A stretch of 42,317 nucleotides of DNA from a candidate division KSB1 bacterium (GTDB taxonomy: Bacteria; Zhuqueibacterota; JdFR-76; DREG01): the NCBI GenBank assembly GCA_022566355.1, contig JADFJB010000022.1:1-42317 (forward strand), read 5' to 3'. The position numbers and the translations under genes were made by a program. Shown here one piece after another: positions 1 to 8,769 of this stretch (within the stretch, counting starts at the first letter, position 1; every line of letters begins with the position of its first letter). The notes beneath the pieces are model-generated. The model had not been told where the DNA came from. It did no database searches and was given only the letters and a program-made list of their open reading frames with translations.

Positions 1-893
1 GCTATAAGAAAGAGGATGAAATTATTTCCATTCCAATGACATTTGTCGCCACCATTGAGGTTATGGTATTGTTGGGATTGAAGCCTGTTTTCGTGGATGT
101 TGATCCGGAAACCTATTGTATAGACCCTAATTTAATTGAAGCGAAAATTACCGATAAAACCAGGGCAATTATTCCGGTCCATTTGTATGGTCAGTCGGCT
201 GATATGGATCCTATCATGGAGATTGCAGGAAAGCACGACCTGGATGTAATCGAAGATTGTGCGCAAGCAATTGGCGCAACTTATAAAGGGCAAAAAACAT
301 GCACTTTGGGTGATGCTGGTTGTCTCAGTTTTTTCCCAGCTAAAAATTTAGGTGCCTATGGCGATGCGGGAGCAGTTTTGACCAATGATGATGAGCTTGC
401 CGAAAAAATTAAAATGATTCGAGTACATGGATCACAATCAAAATATGAACATACCTTGCTGGGGATAAATAGCCGTTTGGATTCAATTCAGGCAGCAGTG
501 ATCAATGTTAAATTGAAATATATTGACAAATGGAATGAATTACGCCGGAAACATGCTGCAAGATATACTGAATTATTAAGTGATATTCCGGGACTTGTCT
601 GTCCGGCTATCGCAGATGAAAATCAACATGTTTTTCATCAGTATACCATTCAGCTCGACGACAGGTTTGGATTGCAGAATTTTCTGCGAGAGCGTGGCAT
701 TGCAACTGGCATACACTATCCCATCCCACTTCATTTACAGCCTGCGTTTAAAATTTTGGGTTATAATGAAAATGATTTCCCAATTTCGGAAACAGTGGCA
801 AAAAAGGTTTTATCCTTACCTATTTATCCTGAATTACCCACTGACCATCAAGAATATGTTGTGGAGCAAATTCATCAATTCTATAATAATTAG
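1..893 (+). CDS. DegT/DnrJ/EryC1 family PLP aminotransferase (5' truncated by window edge)
   Basis: The frame is open from base 3, so the true start lies outside the window; the Met at 36 is internal. The family makes amino-sugars by transferring an amino group to a nucleotide-linked keto-sugar, usually for LPS, O-antigen or exopolysaccharide. Visible landmarks are the VIEDCAQAIGA segment, in which the Asp normally contacts the PLP pyridine nitrogen, and SFFPAKNLGAYGDAG, whose Lys is the expected Schiff-base residue. The C-terminal HQYTIQ and IHYPIPLHLQPAF stretches are also typical. About 296 residues are present of the usual 360-400, so the N-terminal quarter is missing. The partners that would define the sugar lie upstream and are not visible. 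Family assignment is firm; the substrate is unknown. Confidence 0.93.
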   Translation, partial: YKKEDEIISIPMTFVATIEVMVLLGLKPVFVDVDPETYCIDPNLIEAKITDKTRAIIPVHLYGQSADMDPIMEIAGKHDLDVIEDCAQAIGATYKGQKTCTLGDAGCLSFFPAKNLGAYGDAGAVLTNDDELAEKIKMIRVHGSQSKYEHTLLGINSRLDSIQAAVINVKLKYIDKWNELRRKHAARYTELLSDIPGLVCPAIADENQHVFHQYTIQLDDRFGLQNFLRERGIATGIHYPIPLHLQPAFKILGYNENDFPISETVAKKVLSLPIYPELPTDHQEYVVEQIHQFYNN

Positions 894-1173
894 TGAAGCT
901 TTGCCCCAAACCGACAAGTAGCAATATACCAATTCTCAGATTGATTCAGATGAGAAAATGATATAGATTCTGGCTGCTTGATTCTGGAGAAAAATGATGA
1001 TAATCTGAATAGTTTGCCTTCATCAAGAAATCAGTATCCGGTATTTATTTTGATTCAAGCAATAACCTCTAGCTATTTTAAAAATATTGCTCATTTACAA
1101 AGTTTTGCCATATAAAACAATTAAACATTAGCTTGTAAGGTTTCAAAATCTCCAATTAATAGGTTCTGATTTT
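894..1173. other. Intergenic spacer upstream of serS
   Basis: This is 280 bp of AT-rich sequence. I looked for a T-box leader, since serS is often T-box controlled in Firmicutes, and saw neither a T-box consensus nor a terminator. A short 6-bp inverted repeat (TTCTCA/TGAGAA, about 935-958) and two copies of GATTCTGG near 966-990 are the only structure. The serS promoter presumably lies here, but I cannot place it confidently. Confidence 0.4.
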
Positions 1174-2448
1174 ATGATATATATTAAGTATATTCGCGAA
1201 CATTCTAAACTTGTCAAAGAAGCAATTCGTAACAAAAATGAAAAAGCGGATGTTGATAGACTTCTATACCTGGATTCTGAGAAACGAAAACAGTTGGCGC
1301 GTGTGGAAGAACTCAAACATCACAGGAATGTTGTTTCAAAAAAAATTGGAGAAATGAAAAAATCCGGGCAAGATGCGAATTCGATCACCCTGGAGATGAA
1401 AAAGGTTTCTGCAGAGATCAAAAAAATTGATAGTGATATTTCAAGTTTAGAGGATGAAAGCCAAAATATCCTTAATTGGATTCCAAATATACCACATTCA
1501 TCGGTTCCAATTGGCGATGAATCTGCAAACCTTGAAGTTAAAACCTGGGGAGATAAACCTGAATTTGATTTTAAGCCCAAGCTGCATTGGGAGCTGGCTG
1601 ATCGATTAGGAATGCTCGAATTAGACAGAGCCAGCAAAATATCCGGTTCCAATTTTGTAGTATTCTCCAAAATGGGAGCAAAGCTCGAACGAGCCTTAAT
1701 AAATTTTATGCTGGATATGCATACTGAGAAACACGGTTACCAGGAGATCTCTCCACCATTTATTGTTCGGCGTGATGCTATGTATGGGACCGGGCAATTA
1801 CCAAAACTTGAAGATGATATGTATCAAATAGAACAAGATGATCTATTTTTAATTCCCACTGCCGAGGTCCCGGTTACAAATCTTTTCAAGGGTGAAATCA
1901 TTGATGGATTTCGGCTGCCGTTGAATTATACAGCTTATACGCCTTGTTTTAGAAGGGAAGCCGGTTCTTATGGAAAAGAAACACGTGGTTTATTTAGGAT
2001 ACATCAATTTGACAAGGTTGAAATGGTAAAGTTTGTAAAACCGGAAAATTCATATATGGAACTTGAGATTCTCTTAGATAATGCCGAAGAAGTACTGCAA
2101 AAGTTGAAATTGCCTTATAGAATTTTAGTTTTGGCAACGGGAGAACTTAGTTTTGCAGCAGCGAAATGTTATGATATTGAAGTTTGGGCTCCGGGTGTCA
2201 ATAAATATTTGGAAGTTTCTTCAGTTAGTAATTTTGAAGATTTTCAGGCAAGACGAGCCAGCATCCGGTTTAGGAGGACGTCAGATGCAAAACCTGAATA
2301 TGTACATACATTAAATGGATCAGGGCTGGCTTTGCCCAGGACAGTAATCGCCATTTTGGAAAACTACCAAACTGATGAGGGATCGGTTATCGTTCCTGAA
2401 GTGTTACATCCTTACATGGGAACCGAAATTATTAAAAATAATCAATAA
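1174..2448 (+). CDS. serS: Seryl-tRNA synthetase
   Basis: Class II synthetase that charges tRNA-Ser (and tRNA-Sec) with serine in the cytoplasm. At 424 aa it matches the usual bacterial length. Residues about 1-105 form the charged helical tRNA-binding arm (lysine- and glutamate-rich coiled coil). The catalytic core shows motif 2 as CFRREAGSYGKETRGLFR followed by IHQFDKVEM, and motif 3 as NGSGLALPRTVIAILENYQ. The start MIYIKYIREHSKLVKEA matches the standard N-terminus of the family, so ATG 1174 is preferred although the Shine-Dalgarno site is weak. It is followed after 14 bases by a PHP-domain gene, probably co-transcribed. Confidence 0.98.
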   Translation: MIYIKYIREHSKLVKEAIRNKNEKADVDRLLYLDSEKRKQLARVEELKHHRNVVSKKIGEMKKSGQDANSITLEMKKVSAEIKKIDSDISSLEDESQNILNWIPNIPHSSVPIGDESANLEVKTWGDKPEFDFKPKLHWELADRLGMLELDRASKISGSNFVVFSKMGAKLERALINFMLDMHTEKHGYQEISPPFIVRRDAMYGTGQLPKLEDDMYQIEQDDLFLIPTAEVPVTNLFKGEIIDGFRLPLNYTAYTPCFRREAGSYGKETRGLFRIHQFDKVEMVKFVKPENSYMELEILLDNAEEVLQKLKLPYRILVLATGELSFAAAKCYDIEVWAPGVNKYLEVSSVSNFEDFQARRASIRFRRTSDAKPEYVHTLNGSGLALPRTVIAILENYQTDEGSVIVPEVLHPYMGTEIIKNNQ

Positions 2449-2462
2449 TAGAGTATTTTATT

Positions 2463-3341
2463 ATGATAGACCTACATATGCACAGTGATTTTTCCGATGG
2501 GAGTCTATCGCCATCGGATTTGGTGAAAGAAGCCAAAGAACTTGGATTATCGGCGATTGCATTAACCGATCATGATACAAGTGAAGGTGTTGCAGAGTTT
2601 ATAAAAGCAGGAAAAGAACTTGGTGTTATTACGGTTCCCGGGGTCGAAATCAGTATCGATACCAAGCTCCCCAATAATGGTCATTTGCATATGTTGGGTT
2701 TGTTTATTGATCCGTTTTCTGCAGATTTAAAGAATAAACTAGACTATTTACAGGATCATAGGAATGAACGCGCTGGTAAAATCATAGATGCTCTAAATAA
2801 ATTAGGAATTCCGATAACTATGGATGAGTTAATGGAAGAAGCAGCGGAAGGGTCGATTGGCCGGCCGCATGTGGCAAAAATCCTTGTTCGAAGTGGTGTT
2901 GTTTCCTCAATTCAAGAAGCATTTGATAAATATTTAGCAAAGGGACAACCAGCTTATATGGATAAAGTAAAATTCCCCGAAGCAGAAGCTATCGATATTA
3001 TCCATCGAGCGAATGGACTGGCTATTCTTGCACATCCTTTCTTAATGGGGTTTGAAAGAGTTGATGAAACATTTGACAAGATCTTAAAATTGGGTGAGTC
3101 CGGGTTAGATGGCTTCGAAGTATTTTATCCTGGAATGCCAATAGATCTACAAACAGCATTGTTGGATCTCGCCCTAAAAAATGATTTTGCTATTTCTGGA
3201 GGATCGGATTATCATGGACAAAATAAGCCAGGTGTAAATATGGGGAATGGAAAAGGTGATTTACAAATTTCTGATGAAATATTAGTGAATTTACAAAGCA
3301 GGGCAAATCGCCAAACAAATGTTATTAATGAGACACATTAA
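2463..3341 (+). CDS. PHP-domain phosphoesterase (TrpH/YciV/RNase AM-like)
   Basis: Metal-dependent phosphoesterase of the PHP superfamily. The nearest characterised relatives (YciV/Rnm) act on 3',5'-nucleoside bisphosphates or 5' ends of short RNA. Metal ligands are visible in order: HMH at residues 5-7 with D9, TDHD at 35-38, the Glu of VEIS at 62, LAHP near 190, and GSDYHG near 255. The inserted helical segment (about 95-160) containing GRPHVAKILV is typical of this subgroup. The length of 292 aa is normal. It lies 14 bases after serS. The exact substrate cannot be decided from sequence. Confidence 0.9.
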   Translation: MIDLHMHSDFSDGSLSPSDLVKEAKELGLSAIALTDHDTSEGVAEFIKAGKELGVITVPGVEISIDTKLPNNGHLHMLGLFIDPFSADLKNKLDYLQDHRNERAGKIIDALNKLGIPITMDELMEEAAEGSIGRPHVAKILVRSGVVSSIQEAFDKYLAKGQPAYMDKVKFPEAEAIDIIHRANGLAILAHPFLMGFERVDETFDKILKLGESGLDGFEVFYPGMPIDLQTALLDLALKNDFAISGGSDYHGQNKPGVNMGNGKGDLQISDEILVNLQSRANRQTNVINETH

Positions 3342-3491
3342 AAGGAGTGAGCTGCCTCCCAAAGAGTTTGCTCGACCGGAAGTGGCCATTCTATTGATTG
3401 ATGCAGCTTGAATAAAGCAAAAATGCCATAAGACAGGAATTATTGCAAGAATTACTACCTCTTATGTATATTTTTAACTCTTAGTTGTTCC

Positions 3492-5264
3492 ATGGATTTC
3501 CCTTTCTGGTATACATTGGCCCTAATAATAATCATGCCATACCTTTTGATCAAGGAATGGGTTGAAACTGAGGTTGTATTATTTGGAACGTTAATCTTAC
3601 TCCTCTTAGGTAGTGTTATTACAGTTGAAGAGGCATTTTCGGGATTTTCGAATGAGGGTGTTCTGATTATTGCTTTTCTATTCATTATTTCAGGTAGTTT
3701 AAGCAAATCCAATGCATTAAATTATTTTAAGATATTACCAGGTAAAATCAGCTCTTCGAACAAAAGAAACTTAATTCAATATATATTACCGGTTTCCGTA
3801 ATTTCAGCATTTGTAAATAATACACCTGTTGTAGCTCTTTTTATTCCCATTGTAAGATCTTGGGCGGAAAAACACAATATTTCACCTGCAAAATTTTTTA
3901 TCCCGATTTCTTATGCAGCTATCTTAGGCGGGATGTGTACATTAATTGGAACCAGTACAAACCTTATTGTTCATGGGATTATGATTAATAATGGGCATGA
4001 AGGATTTTCTTTTTTTGAAATATCGACAATCGGGATCCCTGTAGCCATTATCGGTTTAATCTATATAATCGTTTTTGGAAATTATCTTCTTCCAAATCGT
4101 AAAGAACCTATTATTGAATTGGGTGAACATACTCGTGAATTTGTAATTGAACTAAAAGTTACTGAAAATTATAAAAATATCGGGAAAACAATTGAAGATG
4201 CTGGATTAAGACATTTAAAAGGCTTATTCCTGTTTCAAATAGAAAGAGCAGGACAAATCATAGCCCCCGCCAAACCTGAAGAAAAGATTTACGAAAACGA
4301 CAGATTGTTTTTTACAGGGCTTCCTAAAACAATTCTAGAATTACAAAAGACAAAAGATCTGCAACTCGTTGAACATTCCAAATTTGACCTTAAACATTAC
4401 GACTCCGATGAAATAAAGCCGTTTGAAGCTGTTATTTCACAGAGTTCATTTCTTGTTGGTAAAAATGTTCGTGAAAGTAATTTTCGTAGTAAATATAATG
4501 CTGTGATCATTGCTATTCACCGTAATGGGATGCGAATAAAGAGAAAAATAGGGGATGTAGTGTTGCATGCAGGAGACACACTTCTCCTCCTGGCTGAAAA
4601 ACAATTTCATAAAAAGTGGTATTATTCGAATGATTTTTATCTTATCTCGTTGTCTGATGTCGTTCCTTCAAAACCAAAATGGCAGGCATTTTTTTCAGTT
4701 TTCGTTTTAATCGGCATGGTTTTGCTAACTGTATTTGAAATACTGCCACTAATTTCAGCTGCTGCAGTTACAGCTCTTATATTAATCTTAAGTAAAAGTA
4801 TAAAATTAGTCGATACAATAGAGTTGATAGATTGGAAAGTTCTAATCGTTATTGCTTCGGCATTAGGTATTTCAAAAGCAGTTGGCAATTCGGGATTAGC
4901 AGACCTGGTCGCAGGCTTTTTAATCGGAGTAAGCGAGTCTATGGGAATCTTAGCAAGTTTAATAGGAGTATATTTAATTACCAATATTTATTCCACAATA
5001 CTAACCAATACCGCAGCTGCAGCGATGATCATTCCGGTTGTATTTCCTGTTGCACAAACACTCAACGTTGATGTTACTGCATTTGCAATTGCTGTTGCAA
5101 TTGGTGCCGGTGCAAGCTTTGCAACTCCAATTGGGTACCAAACCAATTTAATGGTTTATGGGCCAGGTGGTTATAAATTTAAAGACTATATTAAAATAGG
5201 AACCCCACTGCAAATACTAGTAGGGATTGTTACAATATATTTGATATATACAATTTATTTCTGA
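3492..5264 (+). CDS. SLC13/DASS-type anion permease with two RCK_C (TrkA-C) domains
   Basis: Inner-membrane transporter of 590 aa. Residues 1-200 and about 395-590 are hydrophobic and form the two membrane halves. The signature regions NNTPVVALFIPIV and GTSTNLIVHG in the first half are mirrored by NTAAAAMIIPVVFP and ATPIGYQTNLMVYGPGGY in the second, as in Na+/dicarboxylate-sulfate symporters. Between them lie two cytosolic RCK_C modules (about 215-290 and 310-380), recognisable by the strand-rich pattern ending in NDRLFFTG and GDTLLLLAE. RCK_C-containing SLC13 members include sulfate transporters, and cysC lies 35 bases downstream, so sulfate is my favoured substrate by inference. Dicarboxylates or other anions remain possible. 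Confidence 0.88.
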   Translation: MDFPFWYTLALIIIMPYLLIKEWVETEVVLFGTLILLLLGSVITVEEAFSGFSNEGVLIIAFLFIISGSLSKSNALNYFKILPGKISSSNKRNLIQYILPVSVISAFVNNTPVVALFIPIVRSWAEKHNISPAKFFIPISYAAILGGMCTLIGTSTNLIVHGIMINNGHEGFSFFEISTIGIPVAIIGLIYIIVFGNYLLPNRKEPIIELGEHTREFVIELKVTENYKNIGKTIEDAGLRHLKGLFLFQIERAGQIIAPAKPEEKIYENDRLFFTGLPKTILELQKTKDLQLVEHSKFDLKHYDSDEIKPFEAVISQSSFLVGKNVRESNFRSKYNAVIIAIHRNGMRIKRKIGDVVLHAGDTLLLLAEKQFHKKWYYSNDFYLISLSDVVPSKPKWQAFFSVFVLIGMVLLTVFEILPLISAAAVTALILILSKSIKLVDTIELIDWKVLIVIASALGISKAVGNSGLADLVAGFLIGVSESMGILASLIGVYLITNIYSTILTNTAAAAMIIPVVFPVAQTLNVDVTAFAIAVAIGAGASFATPIGYQTNLMVYGPGGYKFKDYIKIGTPLQILVGIVTIYLIYTIYF

Positions 5265-5299
5265 TCCGGACATTATGAATAAATAGATAAGGGTCTATT

Positions 5300-5917
5300 A
5301 TGATAGATATGAAAAGTACAAATGTATATTGGCATGTAGGAGAAATTACTAAAACTGATCGTCAAAAACTAAGCGGACATCGAAGTTTCTGCTTATGGTT
5401 TACAGGATTATCTGCAAGCGGTAAGTCCACAATTGCTCTTGAACTTGAACAAATGTTATTTCAGAAAAGGATTAGGAGTTTCGTATTAGATGGTGATAAC
5501 ATTCGTCATGGATTGAATAAAAATCTTGGTTTTTCTCCTGAAGATCGTACTGAAAATATCCGTCGAATAGGAGAAGCAGCTAAACTATTTGTTGAAGCAG
5601 GGGTGATATCTTTAACAGCATTTATATCACCATATCGGTCTGACCGAGATATCGTAAGAGAGTTGTTGGGGAAGGATGAATTTGTAGAAGTTTACATAAA
5701 ATGTGATATTGCTACATGCGAACAAAGAGATCCAAAGGGATTATATAAAAAGGCTCGTGAAGGGGAAATTAAAGGATTTACCGGAATTTCAGCTCCTTAT
5801 GAGGAACCTTTAAATCCGGAATTTATTTTAGATACATCCATCGAAACAGACGTTACAACCAATGCTAGAAAACTACTGGATTTTATCGAATCATCTGGTT
5901 ATCTTAGCAGCCCTTAG
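5300..5917 (+). CDS. cysC: Adenylylsulfate (APS) kinase
   Basis: Phosphorylates adenosine 5'-phosphosulfate at the 3' position to give PAPS, used for sulfate reduction or sulfonation. The P-loop GLSASGKST is at residues 36-44. DGDNIRHGLNKNLGFS followed by DRTENIRR, the FISPYRSDRD active-site loop and the DPKGLYKKAREGEIKGFTG segment are all diagnostic. At 205 aa it is full length and stand-alone, not fused to ATP sulfurylase. It sits between the SLC13-type permease (35-base gap) and an NhaC-type antiporter (39-base gap). No cysD/cysN or sat is in the window, so the APS source must be encoded elsewhere. Confidence 0.95.
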   Translation: MIDMKSTNVYWHVGEITKTDRQKLSGHRSFCLWFTGLSASGKSTIALELEQMLFQKRIRSFVLDGDNIRHGLNKNLGFSPEDRTENIRRIGEAAKLFVEAGVISLTAFISPYRSDRDIVRELLGKDEFVEVYIKCDIATCEQRDPKGLYKKAREGEIKGFTGISAPYEEPLNPEFILDTSIETDVTTNARKLLDFIESSGYLSSP

Positions 5918-5956
5918 ATAATTTTTTTTTAACACAAAGACAATTAAGGTAAAATC

Positions 5957-7372
5957 GTGGATCAAAGCTATGGGTGGCTTTCTGTGCTTCCCCCGGTTTT
6001 GGCAATTATTCTAGCTATGAAAACCAGGCAAGTCTATCTTTCCTTATTTATAGGGATATGGACTGGTTGGATAGTAATTACCGGTGGTAATCCTTTTTTA
6101 GGATTTACAAAAGCCCTTGACTCTTGTGTCAATGTATTTGCCGATGCAGGGAATACTCGAGTAATATTATTTAGTGCAATGGTGGGTGCTGTTATAACTT
6201 TCACCCAGCGCTCAGGGGGTGTTGATGGTTTTATCAAGTGGGCTGGCACAAAAGGGTTGACTAATTCTCAGAAGAAAGCTTCTTTATTTACATGGCTCAT
6301 TGGAGTCATTATATTTATAGAATCCAGTATCACAATTCTAGTTGCCGGAGCAATCTCCAGGCCTGTTTTTGACAAACTTAAGATATCCCGAGAAAAATTA
6401 GCTTACATTTTGGATTCTACCTCGGCTCCTATTTGTATATTAATCCCCTTTAATGCATGGGGTGCATATATCGTCACATTATTAATGAACGAAGATATTC
6501 AAGATCCTGTTGCCATATTTGCTTATGCCATCCCTTTGAATTTTTATGCTTTGATTGCAGTTTTATTTGTTTTGGTTTTGATTATTACAGGGAAAGATTT
6601 CGGACCGATGAAAGTGGCGGAACTTAGAGCTAGGCAAGAAGGTAAAGTCTTGGCTGATGGGGCAGAACCTTTAATCTCCACCGATGTGATCAATCTACCT
6701 GTAAAAGAAGGGATAACCCCTAATGCAAAAAATATGATTATACCAATAGCAGTGATGGTTGTAATGATGCCGGTTGGACTTCTTATTACAGGAAATGGAA
6801 GTATTCTAGATGGTTCAGGTTCAACAGCAGTATTTTGGGCTGTGTTGGCAGCAATAGTCTCAGCCGCTATTCTTTACAAAGTTCAAAATTTATTTTCAAT
6901 TTCTGAACAAGTTGATTTATTCTTTAAAGGTGTGGGTGGATTAATGCCAATGGCTATTTTACTGGTACTGGCATTTTCAATTGGAGCAACATGCAAAGAA
7001 TTAGGGACAGGTATTTATGTAGCAAGCAATGCACAAAAATTCGTTAGTCCGAATTTGGTTCCTGTGATACTATTTCTTGTGTCTGCTTTTATCGCATTTT
7101 CAACCGGTACAAGTTTTGGTACTTTCGCCATAATGATCCCAATTGCCGTACCAATGGCATCTACACTAGATGTGAATCTAAGCACCTGTGTTGCGGCAGC
7201 GCTAGGAGGTGGAATATTTGGCGACCATGCTTCTCCTATTTCAGATACTTCGATCATTGCATCTATGGGTTCTGCCAGTGACCATATCGATCACGTCAAA
7301 ACCCAACTGCCTTATGCATTAACTGTAGGGGGTGTGGCGTTAATTTGCTATTTAATAGCAGGTCTTTTTTAA
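5957..7372 (+). CDS. nhaC: NhaC-family Na+/H+ antiporter
   Basis: Polytopic inner-membrane antiporter of 471 aa. The N-terminus GWLSVLPPVLAIILAMKTRQ is characteristic of this family, and the conserved GDHASPISDTSIIASMGS segment near residue 425 contains the Asp and Ser residues associated with ion coupling in NhaC. The start is GTG at 5957, with a purine-rich site (TAAGGT) six bases upstream; no ATG fits better. Its position behind an SLC13-type permease and cysC suggests a shared transcript in which the antiporter may regenerate the Na+ gradient used for anion uptake. That link is inference. Other NhaC relatives exchange malate/lactate (MleN), so substrate certainty is moderate. Confidence 0.9.
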   Translation: MDQSYGWLSVLPPVLAIILAMKTRQVYLSLFIGIWTGWIVITGGNPFLGFTKALDSCVNVFADAGNTRVILFSAMVGAVITFTQRSGGVDGFIKWAGTKGLTNSQKKASLFTWLIGVIIFIESSITILVAGAISRPVFDKLKISREKLAYILDSTSAPICILIPFNAWGAYIVTLLMNEDIQDPVAIFAYAIPLNFYALIAVLFVLVLIITGKDFGPMKVAELRARQEGKVLADGAEPLISTDVINLPVKEGITPNAKNMIIPIAVMVVMMPVGLLITGNGSILDGSGSTAVFWAVLAAIVSAAILYKVQNLFSISEQVDLFFKGVGGLMPMAILLVLAFSIGATCKELGTGIYVASNAQKFVSPNLVPVILFLVSAFIAFSTGTSFGTFAIMIPIAVPMASTLDVNLSTCVAAALGGGIFGDHASPISDTSIIASMGSASDHIDHVKTQLPYALTVGGVALICYLIAGLF

Positions 7373-7461
7373 TCTAAGACTTATTTAAACCGAAATATCT
7401 TTTAAAATGGACTTTATTAGTGATTAAAAACGTATTATTTTACTTTTCTTTAACTTTTCTC

Positions 7462-7490
7462 TTGACAAAGAGGCTTATTTTTTTTAATAT
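7462..7490 (+). promoter_or_regulatory. Sigma-70-type promoter for the lipoprotein-LysM unit
   Basis: A perfect -35 box TTGACA (7462-7467) is separated by exactly 17 bases from TAATAT (7485-7490). Transcription would begin near 7497, leaving a leader of about 40 bases before the consensus ribosome-binding site of the downstream lipoprotein. It is one of the two best promoter matches I found in the window, which suggests strong expression of these envelope proteins. Confidence 0.85.
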
Positions 7491-7520
7491 TGGGCAATTA
7501 ATTTAATTTTTCAATATGGA

Positions 7521-7528
7521 AGGAGGTG
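7521..7528 (+). promoter_or_regulatory. Consensus ribosome-binding site that sets the lipoprotein start
   Basis: AGGAGGTG at 7521-7528 is an essentially perfect Shine-Dalgarno sequence. It lies downstream of the first in-frame ATG (7516), so that ATG cannot be the start it serves. The ATG at 7537 is 8 bases away and TTG 7534 is 5 bases away, so translation most likely begins at 7537. Confidence 0.85.
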
Positions 7529-7536
7529 TTATCTTG

Positions 7537-7809
7537 ATGACGGCCTTTAAGAAATTAGGATCGTTGATAGTAATAGTTGTTTTTATGGTTAGCTCTATTT
7601 TTTCAACCGGTTGTACAAGATATGCTAACTCAGATCAACTAAGTGCTTTGGATCAACAAAAAGCAGCTGCAGAAAGTGCGGAAGGAGCAGCGGTAGATTG
7701 TGAGGGCGAACAGGCAGCTTTACAAAAAGAACTTGATGCTAAGAATACAGAATTAAGTGATGTGAAAGCTGAAAAAGAAAAGGTAAGGCAACGTTTAACT
7801 CAAATGTAA
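7537..7809 (+). CDS. Small coiled-coil lipoprotein
   Basis: The product is about 90 aa when started at ATG 7537. It has a hydrophobic signal segment ending in a lipobox (FSTGC, Cys near residue 26), so the mature protein should be diacylated and membrane-anchored, probably in the outer membrane. The remaining 65 residues are Ala-, Gln-, Glu- and Lys-rich with heptad spacing, predicting one long coiled coil. A second Cys lies in the coil in the context VDCEGEQAALQKEL. In outline it resembles Lpp/Pal-like tethering lipoproteins, but I recognise no named family. It is followed after 38 bases by a LysM protein carrying a similar Cys-containing coil. Existence is very likely; function is inferred only. 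Confidence 0.85.
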   Translation: MTAFKKLGSLIVIVVFMVSSIFSTGCTRYANSDQLSALDQQKAAAESAEGAAVDCEGEQAALQKELDAKNTELSDVKAEKEKVRQRLTQM

Positions 7810-7847
7810 GAAATATTAAATCATAATCAGGAGGTTATGAAACCAAA

Positions 7848-8699
7848 ATGAAAACAAAAAATGTAATTTTCACATTGTTCGCCCTAATACTTGCAGTATC
7901 TTTCCTACCCATGAGTGCTTTTGGACAAGAGCGCAAGATTAAAATGAACGAGTATAATACCATGATGGCTGGATATCAACAGCGTGAGGCTGCTGCAAAA
8001 GCAAAGTTAGAGCAGTGTAGTAATACGGATAAAACAGCTTTACAAAATGATATTACTGCATTGGAAGAGAGTATTAAAAGTGAATGGAATGAGATTTACA
8101 AGATGATTGGAACTGATGCAGCAGGTGTTGAAGCTTATCGCCAATCTTTGAATCAACTGGAAAGTCAAGTTGATGGTTTAAGTTCTTTATCATCCGAAGA
8201 ACTGTTCCAAAAAAGGGATGAATTAAAGGATATTGAAAGCAAACTTGAAGAGCACAAGGCAAATAGAATTTATGCGCTTTCGGAAATGCAAGATAAAGTA
8301 GCCACAATCGAGGGGAAATTGACCCTGGTTAAAAATCGTATGCCAAAATCAGTGTACGATGACTACAATGTGGTTAAGGGTGATTACTTGTGGAAGATTT
8401 CTAAAAAATCAGAGATTTATGATGACCCCATGCAATGGATGAAAATTTATACTTATAATCGTGATATGATTAAAAATCCGGATTTGATTTATCCTGATTG
8501 GGTTTTTAAAATTCCACGGAAAGTAGGCCCGAATGAATATATTGTTGTGAAAGGTGAATTTTTGTCTAAAATTGCTTCAAATCCAGATGTGCTCGGGAAT
8601 CCGACAGAATGGACTAAACTTTATGAAGCCAATAAAGAAATAATTTCAGACCCCAACACAATCTATCCATATCAAATATTAGTAATTCCACGAAATTAA
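7848..8699 (+). CDS. Secreted coiled-coil protein with two C-terminal LysM domains
   Basis: The product is 283 aa. Residues 1-26 form a Sec signal peptide ending in SAFGQ. Residues about 30-165 are a charged coiled coil with one Cys (LEQCSNTDKTALQND). Two LysM modules follow, at about 176-228 (YNVVKGDYLWKIS to WVFKIPR) and 232-283 (YIVVKGEFLSKIA to ILVIPRN). LysM binds the glycan backbone of peptidoglycan, so the protein probably sits on the wall in the periplasm. A good Shine-Dalgarno site (AGGAGG, near 7829) precedes the ATG. It shares a transcript with the preceding lipoprotein, and the pair may tether wall to outer membrane by coil-coil contact (inference). Confidence 0.9.
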   Translation: MKTKNVIFTLFALILAVSFLPMSAFGQERKIKMNEYNTMMAGYQQREAAAKAKLEQCSNTDKTALQNDITALEESIKSEWNEIYKMIGTDAAGVEAYRQSLNQLESQVDGLSSLSSEELFQKRDELKDIESKLEEHKANRIYALSEMQDKVATIEGKLTLVKNRMPKSVYDDYNVVKGDYLWKISKKSEIYDDPMQWMKIYTYNRDMIKNPDLIYPDWVFKIPRKVGPNEYIVVKGEFLSKIASNPDVLGNPTEWTKLYEANKEIISDPNTIYPYQILVIPRN

Positions 8700-8717
8700 T
8701 GTCACTTTTCATAAAGT

Positions 8718-8766
8718 CCTTGCCGGGTCTAATTTTTAGTTTAGACCCAGCAAGGCTTTTTATTTA
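8718..8766 (+). terminator. Strong Rho-independent terminator after the LysM gene
   Basis: The arms at 8718-8732 and 8741-8755 pair over 15 positions with one mismatch around an 8-base loop. A T-rich tract follows (CTTTTTATTTATT). It closes the two-gene lipoprotein-LysM transcript. Confidence 0.93.
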
Positions 8767-8769
8767 TTT

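Noticed and set aside
580-921. 113-codon frame overlapping the DegT aminotransferase
   Set aside because: Out-of-frame shadow of the conserved C-terminal half of the aminotransferase gene.
894-1173. T-box riboswitch upstream of serS
   Set aside because: No T-box consensus, specifier hairpin or intrinsic terminator could be found; only short repeats are present.
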